From the NCBI RefSeq assembly GCF_020382885.2, contig NC_058495.1, positions 2,473,627 through 2,537,626 of the forward strand: a stretch of DNA of 64,000 nt, in the 5' to 3' direction. How positions within the stretch are numbered: position 1 is the first letter of the stretch; each line of letters starts with the position of its first letter. The stretch comes from Scatophagus argus (Eukaryota; Chordata; Actinopteri; Scatophagidae). Shown here one piece after another: positions 10,902 through 23,496 of the stretch. A model generated the notes under the pieces. The model was not told where the DNA came from, ran no database searches, and saw only the letters and a list, made by a program, of their open reading frames with translations. The translations under genes were made by a program, and so were the position numbers.

Positions 10902-13900
10902 GGTTGCCTATCATTTGTCTTTCAAACAAAGCAAGATTCCTGTTATGGGTCACATGTCACAGGATGTCCTATGATGCTTTGCAGTGTTCGTTTTTTTGAC
11001 TGACTGTTGAATAGTTAAGTTCTTAGGTCTTTTTGCCCTGAGTAAAGCCTTCCAGAAAGAACTTCCTCTCATGTACAAATGCTGCTCCTAGATTTTTTAA
11101 GACTGGAAAAATCTTCCTCTTTGATGTGTCTGAAATAAAATAAATTGTGTTAGCTCAGTAATTTAAAGTAAAGGAAATTCTATAGTGCCAACTAGGAGAC
11201 AGTCAGGTATTCTTGGCATGACACACACAAGTAAATGTGTGTGTGTGTGTGTGTGTGTGTTGTGTGTGTGCGTGTGTGTGTGAGTGTGTGTGTGTGTGAG
11301 TGATATAGCTGAAAACAATAGCAGCATTCAATAGCCTGGTAAAAGGCTGCATGTGACTAAACTCATGCATGACCTGAGCTGGGTTCACAAATGCAGACAC
11401 ACACATGCAGGCACAAACACACACACACTGAGGTGCTTTAATCAGCTCACGCATAATGAGTGTGCACGATATGTGTGTGTAGTGTTTCCGCATATGTATA
11501 CCTTTGTGTTGATGGTTTATTGTTCTCTGTGTATTTATTTTCAGTTAAACATGTAAACTGGGTGAAATAAGGCGTTCATGTGCATTCCAATGATTTGAAA
11601 AAGTGTGATACTGTTTAACAGAAACAACATTGGTGATAGGACCGTAAATAAATAAAATTTCAAACTCTGGAAAACACTGATGCCTGACACTGACAGCGAT
11701 CGGCCAACTTAGCTTAGCATAAAGACTGGAAATGGGAAAACAGCTAGTCTGGTTCAGTCCAGTGGTTACAAAATGCTCACACCAATAACTTTAAAGCTTG
11801 TTAATTAACACGCTGTGTTTTGTGTTTAATCCGTTGAAAAATTTTAAAACAATAATTTACCATTTTACAGGACGTTATGTATCAGTATTTCTTGGACAGG
11901 ACAAGTAACTTTCTGAAGTCTTTATTGGTTGCTTAGCAACAGGTCCTCTGTATAACCTCTGTAAAACAGCGTATTGTCATATTTACTGTTTGTCTTTTGT
12001 ACAGATTAAGCAAATGAGACACAGTGTTTTAATAAATAACCTTTAGTGTAGGTGTTTTGATTTTGTTATCGTTATTAGCAAGGCTAGCTGGTCTCCAATT
12101 GTTGGCCAGTTGCTGGGGCTGGCTTCATATTTACCACACACATACAAATAACTCTTGGCACAAAGGGGAATACTAGAAAGTAAGTATAATCAGCACAGAT
12201 TAGAAGTACAATTATCAAAATATCTAACTGTTGTAACTGTAGCTTCAAGAGTAATGATACAAATGTGTGTGTGTGTGTGTGTATATACCTTGCACAGTGA
12301 GTGTCCTTCATACATGTGGAAGCGACCCTGCATGCACACGCACGTCTTCCCCTTGAGCTCCCCAAAAACCAACCGACCTGCATGACCCTGCACTGCAAAC
12401 ACACACATAGCCAGGACCACAGTCAAGGTAAGAGACAGAGAGTGAGAGTCATGGTAATTACCATTGAGAAATTATAGTTGTAAACATGTAAATCCACATG
12501 TAAACCACAAATTTCTTTTTTACTTTATGAGCTCACGTTCACTTGCACCTTTTGATTGTGTCTGTAATACTAGGCAGACACTGAGTGGATTAAACTATAT
12601 GTTTAGTTATCTCATATTACTCACCCCTGAATGATCTCATAAACAGGGTAGAATTTCTTCTACATTCATTAGCAAAAAGATAAAACTCTGCACGGGTGTT
12701 TGTTCATTAGCAGGCTCAGGATGGTTACAATATAAGAGTATAGTACCTGTGCTCTGTGGGAAGCCCGGTATGTCAGAATAAGAAAAGGAATCCTGACACT
12801 TGAGGGTGTCAGCAAGCATGCCCAGTCCGGATCCACAGATGATGGCCACCTGGGGGCGGTGCTTTGTATGTGACATCAACCAATCAGCTGTCTTCTGGTA
12901 TTCATCGTAACTTCAGACAGGAAGAAGAGAAAGCAGAAAATTGTTACATAGAGTGAATAAAAAAGGTCATATATATTTCTGTTTGTTCAGATCCAACACA
13001 TTCTGCTCTATCCTTGGGTTTGTTCTGATTAATTCCGGCTGTCAACAGATCTGTTTTCTTTACATGAAATGTATTTATACATAGTGAGTTCAGGTGGTTT
13101 TATCAGTCAGTTTAAATCACTGTGAAGTGGTCACCCTGAGGTTTCTTCCATTATTTTCCTGTCAAAGGTTTTTCTGGGAGTTTTTCCTTAGTAGATGTGA
13201 GGGTCGAAGGGCAGAGGATGTTGCTGATGTTATGTTAAGCCCTTTGAAACAAACTGCTTGTAAAAATGGGCTGTACAAATAAAGTTGTCTTGTCTTGAAG
13301 TCCCCAGATGTCATATTCAGCAAAATAGTGAAATATTAATCTTATTATTAGACTTGTAGCAGCAGAGGTAAGAGGAATTATAAAATATGTCTGTGAAATA
13401 GAATTATCGGCAAGGACATTACATTTTCCATATTCTGAATGTCTGAGTTTATTGTTCATTTAGTTGTTACAAGTTGAATATGTATCAAAAACATTTCGGG
13501 GTATTTTCATATGAAACTCCCTTTCTGTAAAATGTATTTTTTTGTTGTTTATATCCTGACACTCTATAAGGTAAGCAGGTTTAAGTGAAATCAGGAGGTA
13601 AAGCTATGCATATGTGTAATGGGACCTTAACATTTAGTTTGGCTGAGATAATCTGGTTAAACTGTACGTTGTCTTGTCACCTGACTGCTCGTGCTGTTGT
13701 CCTGCTTTACTCCATGATGCAGCCACACTTACATGTCACTGTAATGAAGCTGCTGAAGTGTAAAAATGTAAACTTGCAGTTTAAAAATGTGTCAGACTGT
13801 TCCTTTGGGGGGCCTGTAATGTTATGGAGTCTGCATTAGTCACCTGGAAGCTGCTCAGAGTCTTTAGCCTTATGAAGTGGGAGGAGCTGTTTCAGATGCT

Positions 13901-15280
13901 CCTGACTCCAGAGGTAAAAGAAAATTCATACAATTTTTTTTACTTATACAGCCTGGATCAGCATGAAACTCTCCGGGTTTGATCGTCACTTTCAACAATG
14001 AAAATTAAATATATAAAAAATCTGAGAGTATAAGTTTCTGTCACACGCACTGAATATGATGCTGTTTACAATCCACAGCTTAAGTCAGTTCACTTTTCAT
14101 TTCTGGGTAATGTTTGATAGAATCTATCTCACCATGGTTTTACTGACAACTGCAAATGTTCTAAGTCACACCAATGGAGAGCACCTGAACTTCATGGGTA
14201 ATGTAGTATTTAGAACTTTCCATTGTGCTAAAAAATTGCAGACAACACATTTGCAGAAACAAAGTTGAAATAAACATTTAGGGGCATCTAGTGTTGCGTT
14301 TGCTACCAAGTGAGCATCTCACCTTCCCCTACAGTAGCCACTAAAAATGTGAAAAATGCTAAAACGTAATTCTTAGTTCCTGGCAGTTACACACTAATGA
14401 AAACATAATAACGAATATTAGATTCCATTCCTGCTACAAATCCGACACACTGGACCTTTAAGTAACAATGAACACAAAATTTAAGAAAAAAAAAGGCAAT
14501 ACGGGACTAGGGGAAGGGGATACCAGTGTCTGTGGGGAACAAAGGAATAGTTTTATGAATAAATGATATTCCCATAAATGACATCCTCATTGTTAAATTA
14601 GTTTAACCTCTTTCTTTATTTTCCTTCCTTCCCTGCTCTAACTACAGTGGTAAAACTGAGCATTGGAGAATATCTTGTTCTTATCTTTAGAACATCTATC
14701 CATGTTTTCAGTATTTTCCCCAAAATCCTTTTAGATTTTTCTTACTGTACACAACAGTTTGGTGCTTTATTGGAACTGTGAAATACATGACACCAGAATT
14801 GCTTTAAAGGTTTCCCATTTGGTTTAGGTTGCCCAGTACTGTACCCTTTAGGTATCCAGTATTTTAAATATCTAAGAGATTAATTTAAAATTTTAATTTC
14901 AGAATGTTTCATAAAAACATATAAACACCAGTAGGACCAGTAAATATTTTATTGGTACCCGATTAATACAAAGAAATTACACAGCATTAATCTGCAACAT
15001 CTTTAGCTTTTAAAGTCGTAGAAGTTCAACCAAATTTGGTTGGTCCTGAAAATAATGAAACAGATAACAGATAATAAAAACATAATGGAACTGAGGAACG
15101 ACAAGGGTTCACGAGCCCAAATGGTTGGTAAAAACATGTGACAAGTATACTGTGGGAAACATGTTAATGTTAGTAATGAAATAACTGCACAAGGATAAAA
15201 CATACATTTGTTATAAAAGTGACACACAGTAGAGATGTAATAAAGATGTCTTCTTACCTGATTTGCTCTTTGCTGTGCAT
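9565..15280 (-). CDS. pnp: Purine nucleoside phosphorylase, 7 coding exons, 296 aa
   Basis: Cytosolic trimeric enzyme of purine salvage that phosphorolyses inosine and guanosine (and deoxy forms) to base plus (deoxy)ribose-1-phosphate. Coding exons: 15258-15280, 12747-12910, 12289-12392, 10660-10835, 10172-10362, 9817-9896, 9565-9717. All phases agree. Seen in the protein: phosphate loop GSGLG (Ser35), GHAGRLVFG (His66), [10 protein letters not shown] (Arg86, His88, Tyr90), [10 protein letters not shown] (Glu203), GMSTAPEV (Met221, Ser222), LITNKV (Asn245) and NHEGVLE (His259). These correspond to mammalian active-site residues with an offset of two. Length is close to the family's 289. The C-terminus has an Asn-rich tail ([10 protein letters not shown]). 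The start at 15280 is preferred over 15296 because only it is in phase with exon 2 ([19 protein letters not shown]). Fish carry several pnp paralogues; I cannot say which one this is. Confidence 0.95.
10856..10900. repeat. GACA microsatellite in pnp intron
   Basis: About 11 tandem AGAC units lie immediately upstream (in gene sense) of the exon at 10660-10835, roughly 20-60 bases from its acceptor. Confidence 0.9.
11230..11305. repeat. Compound GT microsatellite in pnp intron
   Basis: An interrupted GT/TGTG tract with CG and AG interruptions. Surrounding intron sequence (10840-12285) shows no other gene. Confidence 0.85.
13138..13300 (+). mobile_element. Dispersed fish repeat, pnp intron 1
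   Basis: TTTTTCTGGGAGTTTTTCCTTAG, GTGAGGGTCGAAGGGCAGAGG and GGGCTGTACAAATAAAGTTG are words of a common fish element 3' end. A second copy of the same element lies inverted at 16140-16330. Together they flank pnp exon 1. The rest of intron 1 (13300-15250) has no supported gene. Confidence 0.75.
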
Positions 15281-15296
15281 GATGGACGGATGACAT
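15252..15296 (-). promoter_or_regulatory. pnp: Upstream ORF overlapping the pnp start
   Basis: An ATG at 15296 opens a frame that runs past the real start (15280) and would stop two codons into exon 2 (TTA CGA TGA after splicing), giving 15 codons. Its context is weak (T at -3), whereas the in-phase ATG at 15280 has A at -3. If the transcript starts upstream of 15296, ribosomes must leak past it. Confidence 0.6.
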
Positions 15297-15329
15297 ACAA
15301 ACACGACTGACGACGGTGGTGATGATGAA

Positions 15330-15362
15330 TATAAAGCAGGCTGATGTGAGCGTATTTATGTG
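15330..15362 (-). promoter_or_regulatory. pnp: Possible pnp core promoter
   Basis: On the minus strand a CATAAATACG TATA-like word lies about 55-75 bases before the first ATG of exon 1. No CpG island is obvious. The transcription start is not proven. Confidence 0.3.
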
Positions 15363-15710
15363 TGTTTCCTCGAGTCGTCTTTGTTACTAGCTGAGTGTGT
15401 ATAAAATTTTGTGTGCATGTGTGTGTGTGAGTGTGTTTGAGGGAAAGCCAGAGTGTGTGTGTTTGAGGGAAAGCCAGAGTGCAGCCAGCTGATGTCTATC
15501 AGCCTACATATTTACTGGTCACATGCTCCTGATTGGTCAACAACTTATCCATTCATCAGCAGCAACCAATGGGACTACAGTGTTGTAAAAATATGTGCAT
15601 GTGTGTGGATTCCTGATGTTTTGTGAGTGGCATAGTTTAGTATTACACCCCCACTGACAGTAACATGATCTTTCTTCAGCGCCAACTAACTGTAACTGAC
15701 CCGAGGCAGG

Positions 15711-15742
15711 AACACACACACACACACGCACACACACACACT
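15711..15742. repeat. CA microsatellite
   Basis: CA tract with single CG interruptions. Confidence 0.9.
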
Positions 15743-16137
15743 TTACTTGTTTGAATGGTTTATACCAATATTTACTTTGGACAGATTCAGTATAGTATCA
15801 TATAGTATAGTTGTCTCATTAAGCTAGCAACTCAGACAACACTGACAGATATATATATTTGCACTAAACTTACAAGTGCACCGTGGCTGAAGTGGAAAAA
15901 AATTCTACATGAACAGCAGTTGAACATGGGTCAGTTGGTTCTAAGAAACTGATGAACACATAATACATATGGTAAAATGTGCCAAGTATCTATATCCCAG
16001 ACTGCCTATTCAAAGTTTAAGTGTAGCCTCAGATGAGGCTTAATATCAAATAATTTATGTGCACTTTTATTCTTCCACAGTGCAGCATACAACATTTCTC
16101 AATCAGTTCATTTAAATTTGTCTTGCCAATCTTTGTC

Positions 16138-16330
16138 AAGTCAAGTCAAGTCAAGTCAACTTTATTTGTATAGCCCATTTTTACAAGCAGTTTGTCTCAA
16201 AGGGCTTAACATAACATCAGCAACATCCTCTGCCCTTCGACCCTCACATCGACTAAGGAAAAACTCCCAGAAAAACCTTGAACAGGAAAAAATGGAAGAA
16301 ACCTCTGGGTGAGCAACAGAGGAGGGATCC
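16138..16330 (-). mobile_element. Dispersed fish repeat with TCAAG tail
   Basis: Reading in reverse, this is the same family as 13138-13300. It shares CTCTGCCCTTCGACCCTCACATC and TTTATTTGTATAGCCCATTT. It ends in a five-copy TCAAG repeat (16137-16160), typical of a retrotransposon tail. No gene is seen from 16330 to 17190. Confidence 0.75.
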
Positions 16331-17197
16331 CTCACCCAGGACGGGCAGACGTGCAGTGGATGTTGTACAGGCAGGAAAGCAGTTAACAACATGAGAATGA
16401 CATTACTAAAAAGATAAGTAAAACAAAATCTCAACTGTTTAGTTTCACTTTTTGCTACCACCTCAATATGATTTTAACATTTCACAAGTTATAAGAAAAT
16501 TATAGTAATGAAAATTATAATGAACTGCTGTAACATTCATGTATTCTTTTTTTATGTGATGTTGAGAATCACTATCCTATCAGTTCGATTTCGGCCCGTA
16601 GGGAGAACCACCCCGCCGATACATATATATTTGTTAACCCTGTAAAGTCCAAACTTACAATCAGAATTGGGTTGAGCCCGAGACCTGGGTTGTGGCGATT
16701 TAACGAACAGCAACTCGTCATTCGATTTTGTTTTAATTGAAACTCCACATCGAGCCTCATGACCACTTACACACCTCACATGTTCCCCTGCTACTGCTCT
16801 GATCAGCTGCCGCTAATGAGGCTCATGTGGGTCTGATGGACAAGGGCCAGATCTGGACTAGTACCAGAGCTGAACTTTACTCAGAGGGACCAAGTCAACC
16901 GTCCACTGAACTGAAACCTGAAGCCACAAAATTTAGCCTCAGTACGCCTCAGCTTGGAGAGAACTGATTTTGAAGTTTATAAATATTCAGGACAAACTGT
17001 TTTGTTCTGGGGGATGGATGAACAACCTTCTGTATCAGAAGTAAAAAGTAAATTCAGACTCATGAAAGCCTCAAAATCCTCAAAACTGCATGACTGCAGG
17101 TCACATTTAGCAATAACATGACACTGATGATGTTCAGGTGAGACTGTCTCTATTCTTTAGTCATTCTCATGTTTAAGTTTAGCTTATTCAATTGCGT

Positions 17198-17200
<3 letters not shown>

Positions 17201-17242
<42 letters not shown>
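17201..17242. repeat. GT dinucleotide microsatellite
   Basis: About 21 uninterrupted TG units. Confidence 0.95.
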
Positions 17243-17244
<2 letters not shown>

Positions 17245-17767
17245 GAATTTAACAGAAGCCATGTGGAAGGTGATTAGCACATTAATGAGCAGAGCACAGC
17301 TGGCGGTTAGAACTGCAGACACTGTGAGTCTGATTGATTCCACGTTAAATGTAAGAATCTGGTATGTTACATAATAAAAGTACAGTATACGGTACATCTA
17401 GAATCTATAAAATAAATTATTTATGTATGTACTGTATTTTATATGTACCTGCACAGTGAGTCTGTAACAGTAAAACTAGGAATAGACTGAAGTGGTTGTA
17501 TAACTTTAATCTTTAAGAAACATTTTAGGATGGATGGCAATGCCAGTCTCAACAACTATTGTATGGATTGTGATGAAATGCGATGCAGACATTCATGGTA
17601 CTGATGAACAGCAATAACGGGGGATCCCTTACCTTTCCATAAAGCATCATCACCAGGTCAAAATTTTAATATGTTTGATTTTGACTGAAGACCAAATACC
17701 TGCCAAACAGACATCCCAATACATTTTAGCCATAGTTAATGTATACTGCTAGAAAATGATAGTATGG

Positions 17768-17912
17768 GCGCCCCTGTAGTTCAGTTAGCAGAGCATGTGA
17801 CCCATATACTGAGGCTCCCGCCTGTGGCTTCTTTGTTGCATGTCATACTCTATCTCTCTCTCTGCCCCCCCTTGCTGTGATGTCTTCAGCTGTTCTATAT
17901 GAATAAAAGTCA
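17768..17912 (+). mobile_element. tRNA-derived SINE fragment
   Basis: The head reads GCCCCTGTAGTTCAGTTAGCAGAGCATGTGACCC, with an A-box-like TAGTTCAGTTAGCAGAGC, the tRNA-like start of a known fish SINE type. The body has CTCTCTCTCTGCC and ends GAATAAAAGTCAAAAAGCCC with an A-rich tail. The B box region is poorly preserved. 17913-18950 contains no supported gene. Confidence 0.65.
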
Positions 17913-18949
17913 AAAAGCCCCCCCTCCCAAAAAAAAGAAAAAAGAAATGATAATGCTAATGCACTAAACTAGGTGTTTGCCTCAAGCCACTAGTCAAGAT
18001 AGCCATTAGCATGGCTGTACACTGTTAGTCTGAGTCTGTCATTCCAAGAGGGAACAACAGCATCAGTCACTGTAGCAAGTGCTCCCAAACGGTTTCTGTT
18101 TACCTTTAGGGAAAGAGTACTCTACTGGCCGCAGTGATGACGAGGGGAGCAAGAAACAAAGTCTGGTGTCATTGTTACAAAGCAACAAAGGCCATGTTGA
18201 GAGGAGGTCGGCGTGGATGGATCGGTCAACAAAACTTTTTAACAAAGGAACTCCATCCAAGTGTATTGAGATTAACTGACTAATTTTGAGTAAACAGGCA
18301 AAAGCTGATGCAAATGATTGCTTGTTTCCACCCATTATAGTGCGATTATCAGGTGTTAATTTATTCATAAGCATTATGTGGTGCTAAGGTTCTAGTTGTG
18401 TTCCATTAAATCATCACAGAAGAAGAAGGCGCAAGAAAATGATGTAATTAAAAAGCACCAGTCAAACCTCAAACAATGAAGAATAATGCAGAAAACACAA
18501 ACCATCTCTTCAGTCACATGCATTGTTTACATCATGATTTATTCACTATGTTTCCATTGTACTTTGTTGCATTTTGCACCAACTTTTCCACCTCAGGTAA
18601 GGATAATTTTTTTTTTTTTGTCATATTCAAGATTTTTTTTTATTTACTGCATTCCCACTCATTGTTTTTTTTATTGCACAAATTGAAAATGCTCACGATG
18701 ACATTTGGATAGAAACACAACCATGCTACTGTTGGCTTTTTATAAGCATGACTTTAACCACGTGTTTATTACTGAAATCCTAATAATGAAGGTCTCCTTG
18801 TTTTAAGCCAAACCATGACATTTTCCCTGAACCAACCAAACCAACCAAAATGATTGTGATGATTTCCTATCTCTTCCAGATTTACTGAATCTGAACTAAT
18901 TTAGAACAGAAATCTGATCAGCTGTTCAAAACCATAACAAATGTATTTT

Positions 18950-21900
18950 CTATTCAATTTAGTTTATTTATATATCACCAATTCACAACAAAGGTTATCT
19001 CATGACGGAAAAAATGGATGGATGGATGGTTATCTCATGACACTTTTCAATTAAAGCAGTTATAGACCAATTTGTAATACCGAGAACCCAACATTCCCCT
19101 TGGGGGAAAAATAATACCAGAGATATTGGAACTGTAGATAATGATGAAGTATACAGAAGGTACTATGGTTATTATGATAGCAATAGTAGTAACAATAATA
19201 ATGGTAGTAACTGTACAGAGCAGTAAGAGAATTAAAAAAGATTATGACTAAACAGTAGTAGTAGTAAAAGAAGGTTTCAAGCGGGACCGCAGCAGGAGGT
19301 CCAACCACGATCCATGGGAACCTGCGAGACGAGAAAGCACAAAGACTCCAGGGAAGAAATTGAGTTCGTAACATGCATTAATGGGACATAAATGTGTGCA
19401 GAAGGAGAGGGAGAGGAAGAAAGAGCTCTGTGTATCGTGGGAGGACCCCTGGTAGTCTAAGTCTATAGCAGCATAACTAGGGGCCGGCCTAGGCCAACCC
19501 TAACTATAAGCTTTATCAAAGAGGAAAGTTTTTAGTCTACTCTTAAACATAGAGAGGGTGTCTGCCTCCAGGACTGAAACCGGAAGATGGTTCTACAGTA
19601 GAGGAGCTTGATAACTAAAGGCTTTGGTTCCCGATCTACTTTTGAGGACTCTAGGAACCACAAGTAGCCCTGCATCTTGGGAACGTAAAGCTATGGTGGA
19701 ATAATAGGGAACTATCAACTTTTTAAGATATGATGGTGTCTGGCCGTTCAGGGCTTTATATGTGAGGAGGAGAATTTTAAAATCTATCCTGGATTTTACA
19801 GGCAGCCAATGTAGAGAAGCCACTACAGGAGAAATATGATCTCTCATGCTGGTTCTTGTCAGTAGTCGTGCTGCAGCATTCTGCTGAAGAGTCTTTAGAG
19901 ACTTATTGGGGCCTGATAAAAGGGAGTTGCAGTAATCCAGCCTGGAAATAATAAATGCATGAACTGCATATAAAGGGTGAATAGTATTGGCCCGAACACA
20001 GAACTTTGGGGAACTCTGTGACTAACTTTTGTGAGTATGGATGATGCATCATGAATATGAACAAACTGAGATTGATCTGATAAATAAGTCTGAAACCAGC
20101 TTAATGCACTTCCTTTAATGCCAATTAGGTGTTCCAATCTGTGTAATAAGGTAGAATGGTCAATGGTGTCAAATGCAGCACTAAGGTCTAACAGTACAAG
20201 GTCAGAGATTAGTCCCTCATCTGATGCCAATAGAATGTAATTTGTGACTTTGACTAATGCCATCTCTGTGCTATGATGAGCTCTAAAGCCAGATTGAATG
20301 TAGGAAGTAGAAAGTCATGTAGCTGATTGGCGACTGTTCTCTCAAGGATCTTGGAAAGAAATGGAAGATTAGATATTGGTCTGTAGTTGCTTTAAACTTC
20401 TGGATCAAGTGTGTACTTTTTAAGAAGAGGTTTGACTACAGATACTTTAAAGGACTGGGATACATAGCCTGTTATCAGGGACAGATTGACCATATTTAAT
20501 TGACAGGTGCTGAGTAAGGGTAAAACTTCTTTGAGCAGCTTAGCTGGGATGAGGTCTAAGTGGCATGTTGTTGGTTTAGATGAAAGTATGAGTGATCTGA
20601 TAAAAGTCAATGGAAGAAAAGCAGTCAAGATAATTATCTGGTTGGACTGCTGTTTCTAAGGCTCCAGTGTTCAGTAGGTGTTGAATTTTTTCTCTAATGT
20701 TTAAGATCTCGTCGTTACAAAAGGTTATAAAGTCATTGTTGCTGAGGGTCACAGGGATACAAGGCTCGATAGCACTATGGCTCTCTGTCAGCCTGGCTAC
20801 AGTGCTGAAGAGAAACCTGGGATTATTCTTGTTATCCTCAATTAATTTTGAGTAGGCTGCTCTGGCAGTCTGTAATACGAGCTAAGGCTGTCTTGCCAGA
20901 TTGAGCAAGATTCTGTGAGTTTGGAGAAACGCCATTTCCTTTCAAGTTTTTGCGCATTTTGCTTTAACATGGGAACCTCATTATTATACCATGGCGATTG
21001 TCTCTTTTGCTTTATGTGTTTCTTTTTTAGCGGGGCAACAGAGTCGACTGTTGTCCTTAATGAACTTGCAGCACTGTCCACAAAATGGCCGATTTGAGAG
21101 GGACTACAACTGGCATAAGACTTTTCTTTCATGTTGTAATGTTCTGCAGTACCGGGACATGATACTGAAGTAAATGACAATAGAACTGTTTCCTTAAATT
21201 TAGCCACAGCACTATCAGACAGGTATCTGTGTAGAAGTGTTTTCTTGGTGGTATGTGGTCAAGTAATACAACCACAAAAGTTAATAATCAATGGTCAGAA
21301 AAAGATTTTGTTCAAAGGCAATTAATAATAATAATTACTTTATTAGTTTTAAGGACTAGACGTGATCGAAACTCAAAATTTCAGTAGAAATTTCAGAGTA
21401 TGGGCCAGGAGCGCAGTACACTACAACAATAAAAATTGGTTTTAGTGTTTTCCAGGTAGGGTGTAAGAGACTAAGTATAAGGCTTTCAAATGATTGACAG
21501 TTGACTTTAGGCTTTAGACTGAATGATCAGCTTGGGTCAAAATGGCTGCAACTCCACCTCCTCGGCTGGTGTCTCGAGGAATGTGAGTATTAATATGACT
21601 GGGGGGAGTGGATTCATAAAGGCTGACATATTCTTCTGGCCAAAGCCATGTTTCAGGTCGAGAGAATAAATCAGTATTATAATCTAGTATCAGTTTATTT
21701 ACCGGTACAGCTTTAAATGATAGAGATCTAATGTTTAATAGTCCACATTTAACTGTTGTAGCTGTGGAGGTGTTGGTGTTAATCTTTGTGTCATTTGACT
21801 TGGTGTTTCACTGTCACATGTTGGATTTATTGATATCTTTTAGTTTTGGTTTCCTCCACTGCTCTCTGTTCTGGATGTTGCTGCCTCTGTATGTTTAATG
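18950..21900 (-). mobile_element. L2/Maui-like LINE, inactive, minus orientation
   Basis: In reverse orientation the fragments run in LINE order. About 20842-21207 is the linker, with RQSPWYNNEV. At 20392-20628 is SKPTTCHLDLIPAKLLKEV. At 19895-20263 is the RT palm, LVLLDLSAAFDTIDHSTLLHRL and SSVFGPILFTLY. At 19593-19847 is the C-terminal part, RDHISPVVASLHWLPVKSRI. It ends with the 3' UTR and the TTTATTTATATA-type tail near 18960. The RT jumps from LFTLYMQ to unrelated downstream sequence, so the YADD motif is deleted. Frameshifts are many. A small GGAT repeat with a duplicated TTATCTCATGAC lies inside the tail (19000-19040). Confidence 0.85.
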
Positions 21901-22224
21901 CCCAGCTGAACGCTCAACATTGTGGCATTCTTTCACCTTAGTCAAAATGTGAAAAATGTGACTGCATCCATTAAAATGTCATTCAGATGTTTGGCATTCT
22001 TGGATGTATGTGTACAAGCAGTCATGTTCTGCGCATGTTTTCATTCCTGCTGCTGCTTCAGGAGGCCAGAAAAGTTACACAGCAAAACTCTCAGACTTTC
22101 ACCAATAAGAGCTTACTATGGCTTAACTAGAAACTAAAGCTTATTTAGAATTCCCATTTTGCAGTTACATGCCTCCGTGCACCCATGAAGTTGCAGTTTA
22201 CATCCATGTCTGTCCTGACTCATA

Positions 22225-22660
22225 TACACTATATTGACAGATGTTTTGGGGCACCCAACCATTAAACCAACAGAGACTTAGATGACATCACATTTTAAAT
22301 GCAGCTTTGCAGCTGTAACAGCTTCCACTCTTCTGGGAAGGCTTTTCCATAAGATTATACATAAGGTTTCTGTGGGATTTTTGCCCATTCATGCAGTAGA
22401 GCATTTGTGAGGTCAGACACTGATGTTGGACCAAAAGGCCTGGCTCACAGTCTCTGGTCCACTTCATCCCAAAGGTGTTTGATGGGGTTGAGGTCAGGAC
22501 TCTGTGTGTGCAGGCCAGTCAAGTTCTTCCACATCAAACTCATCCAACCATGTCTTTATGGAGCTTTGCTTTTTGCACCAGGGTACAGTCGTGCTGGAAT
22601 AGAAAAGGGCCTTCAACAAAGTGTTGCCACAGAGTTGTAAGGGACTATTACTTCAGGACT
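22225..22660 (-). mobile_element. Tc1/mariner-like transposase fragment
   Basis: It begins at a TACACTATATTGACAG terminal-repeat-like end. In reverse it encodes broken pieces matching the better copies in this window (KAKSIKT-LDEFGVEEL, then the DFNPI..LWDEV region, then SVSDLTNALLHEWAKIP). Stops and frameshifts make it inactive. Confidence 0.7.
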
Positions 22661-22689
22661 ATTTATCAGACTGATCTCAGTTTGTTCAT

Positions 22690-23453
22690 GATAATGATGA
22701 ATACTCCATTCACACAAAAGTAAGATTCTGCATTTGGACCAATACTTTTCACCCTTTATATTCTCCCAATTGACAGTATTATTAGGAAACACTCCATAAC
22801 ACTTTTTTACAGATGACATGTAACTATCCTTAGTGAAACCAGATGAAACAAATAAGTTAACTAAACTTCAGGCATGTCTTAAAGATATAAAAACCTGAAT
22901 GACTTGAGATTTTCTACTTCTAAACTCAGACAAAACTGAAGTTATTGTTCTGGGCCCTGAACACCTTAGAAACAAATCATCTAATGATACAGCAACTCTA
23001 GATGGCTTAACCTTGGCCTCAAGCACCTCTATAAGGATTTTTGATCGGGATATGTTCTTTAACTCATACATAGCACAAATTTCATGGACTGCATTCTTTC
23101 ACCTATGCAGCTTTGCAAAAATTAGGCACATCATGTCTCAAAAAGATGTAGAAAAAATAGTCCATGCATATATTACCTCCAGGCTGGATTGTTGCAGGTC
23201 CCTGTTATCAGGCTGCCCTGGTAAGTTTCTAAAGACTCTCCAGCTAATCCAGAAGGCTTCTGCACATGCAGACAAAATTTTGTATTAGAGATCATATTTC
23301 TCCTGTATTGGTTTCTTTACACTGGTTGCCTGTAATATCCAGAGTTTAAAATTCTTCTCCTCACATACAAAGCCCTTATTGGTCAGGCACCATCTTATTT
23401 GAATCTCATTACAGCTCATGGTACCAACTAGAGTATTCAGATATAGATACATA

Positions 23454-23496
<43 letters not shown>

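Noticed and set aside
15258..15296. pnp start at the outer ATG (15296)
   Set aside because: Joined to exon 2 it hits a stop after two codons; the inner ATG at 15280 is in phase and gives the expected N-terminus.
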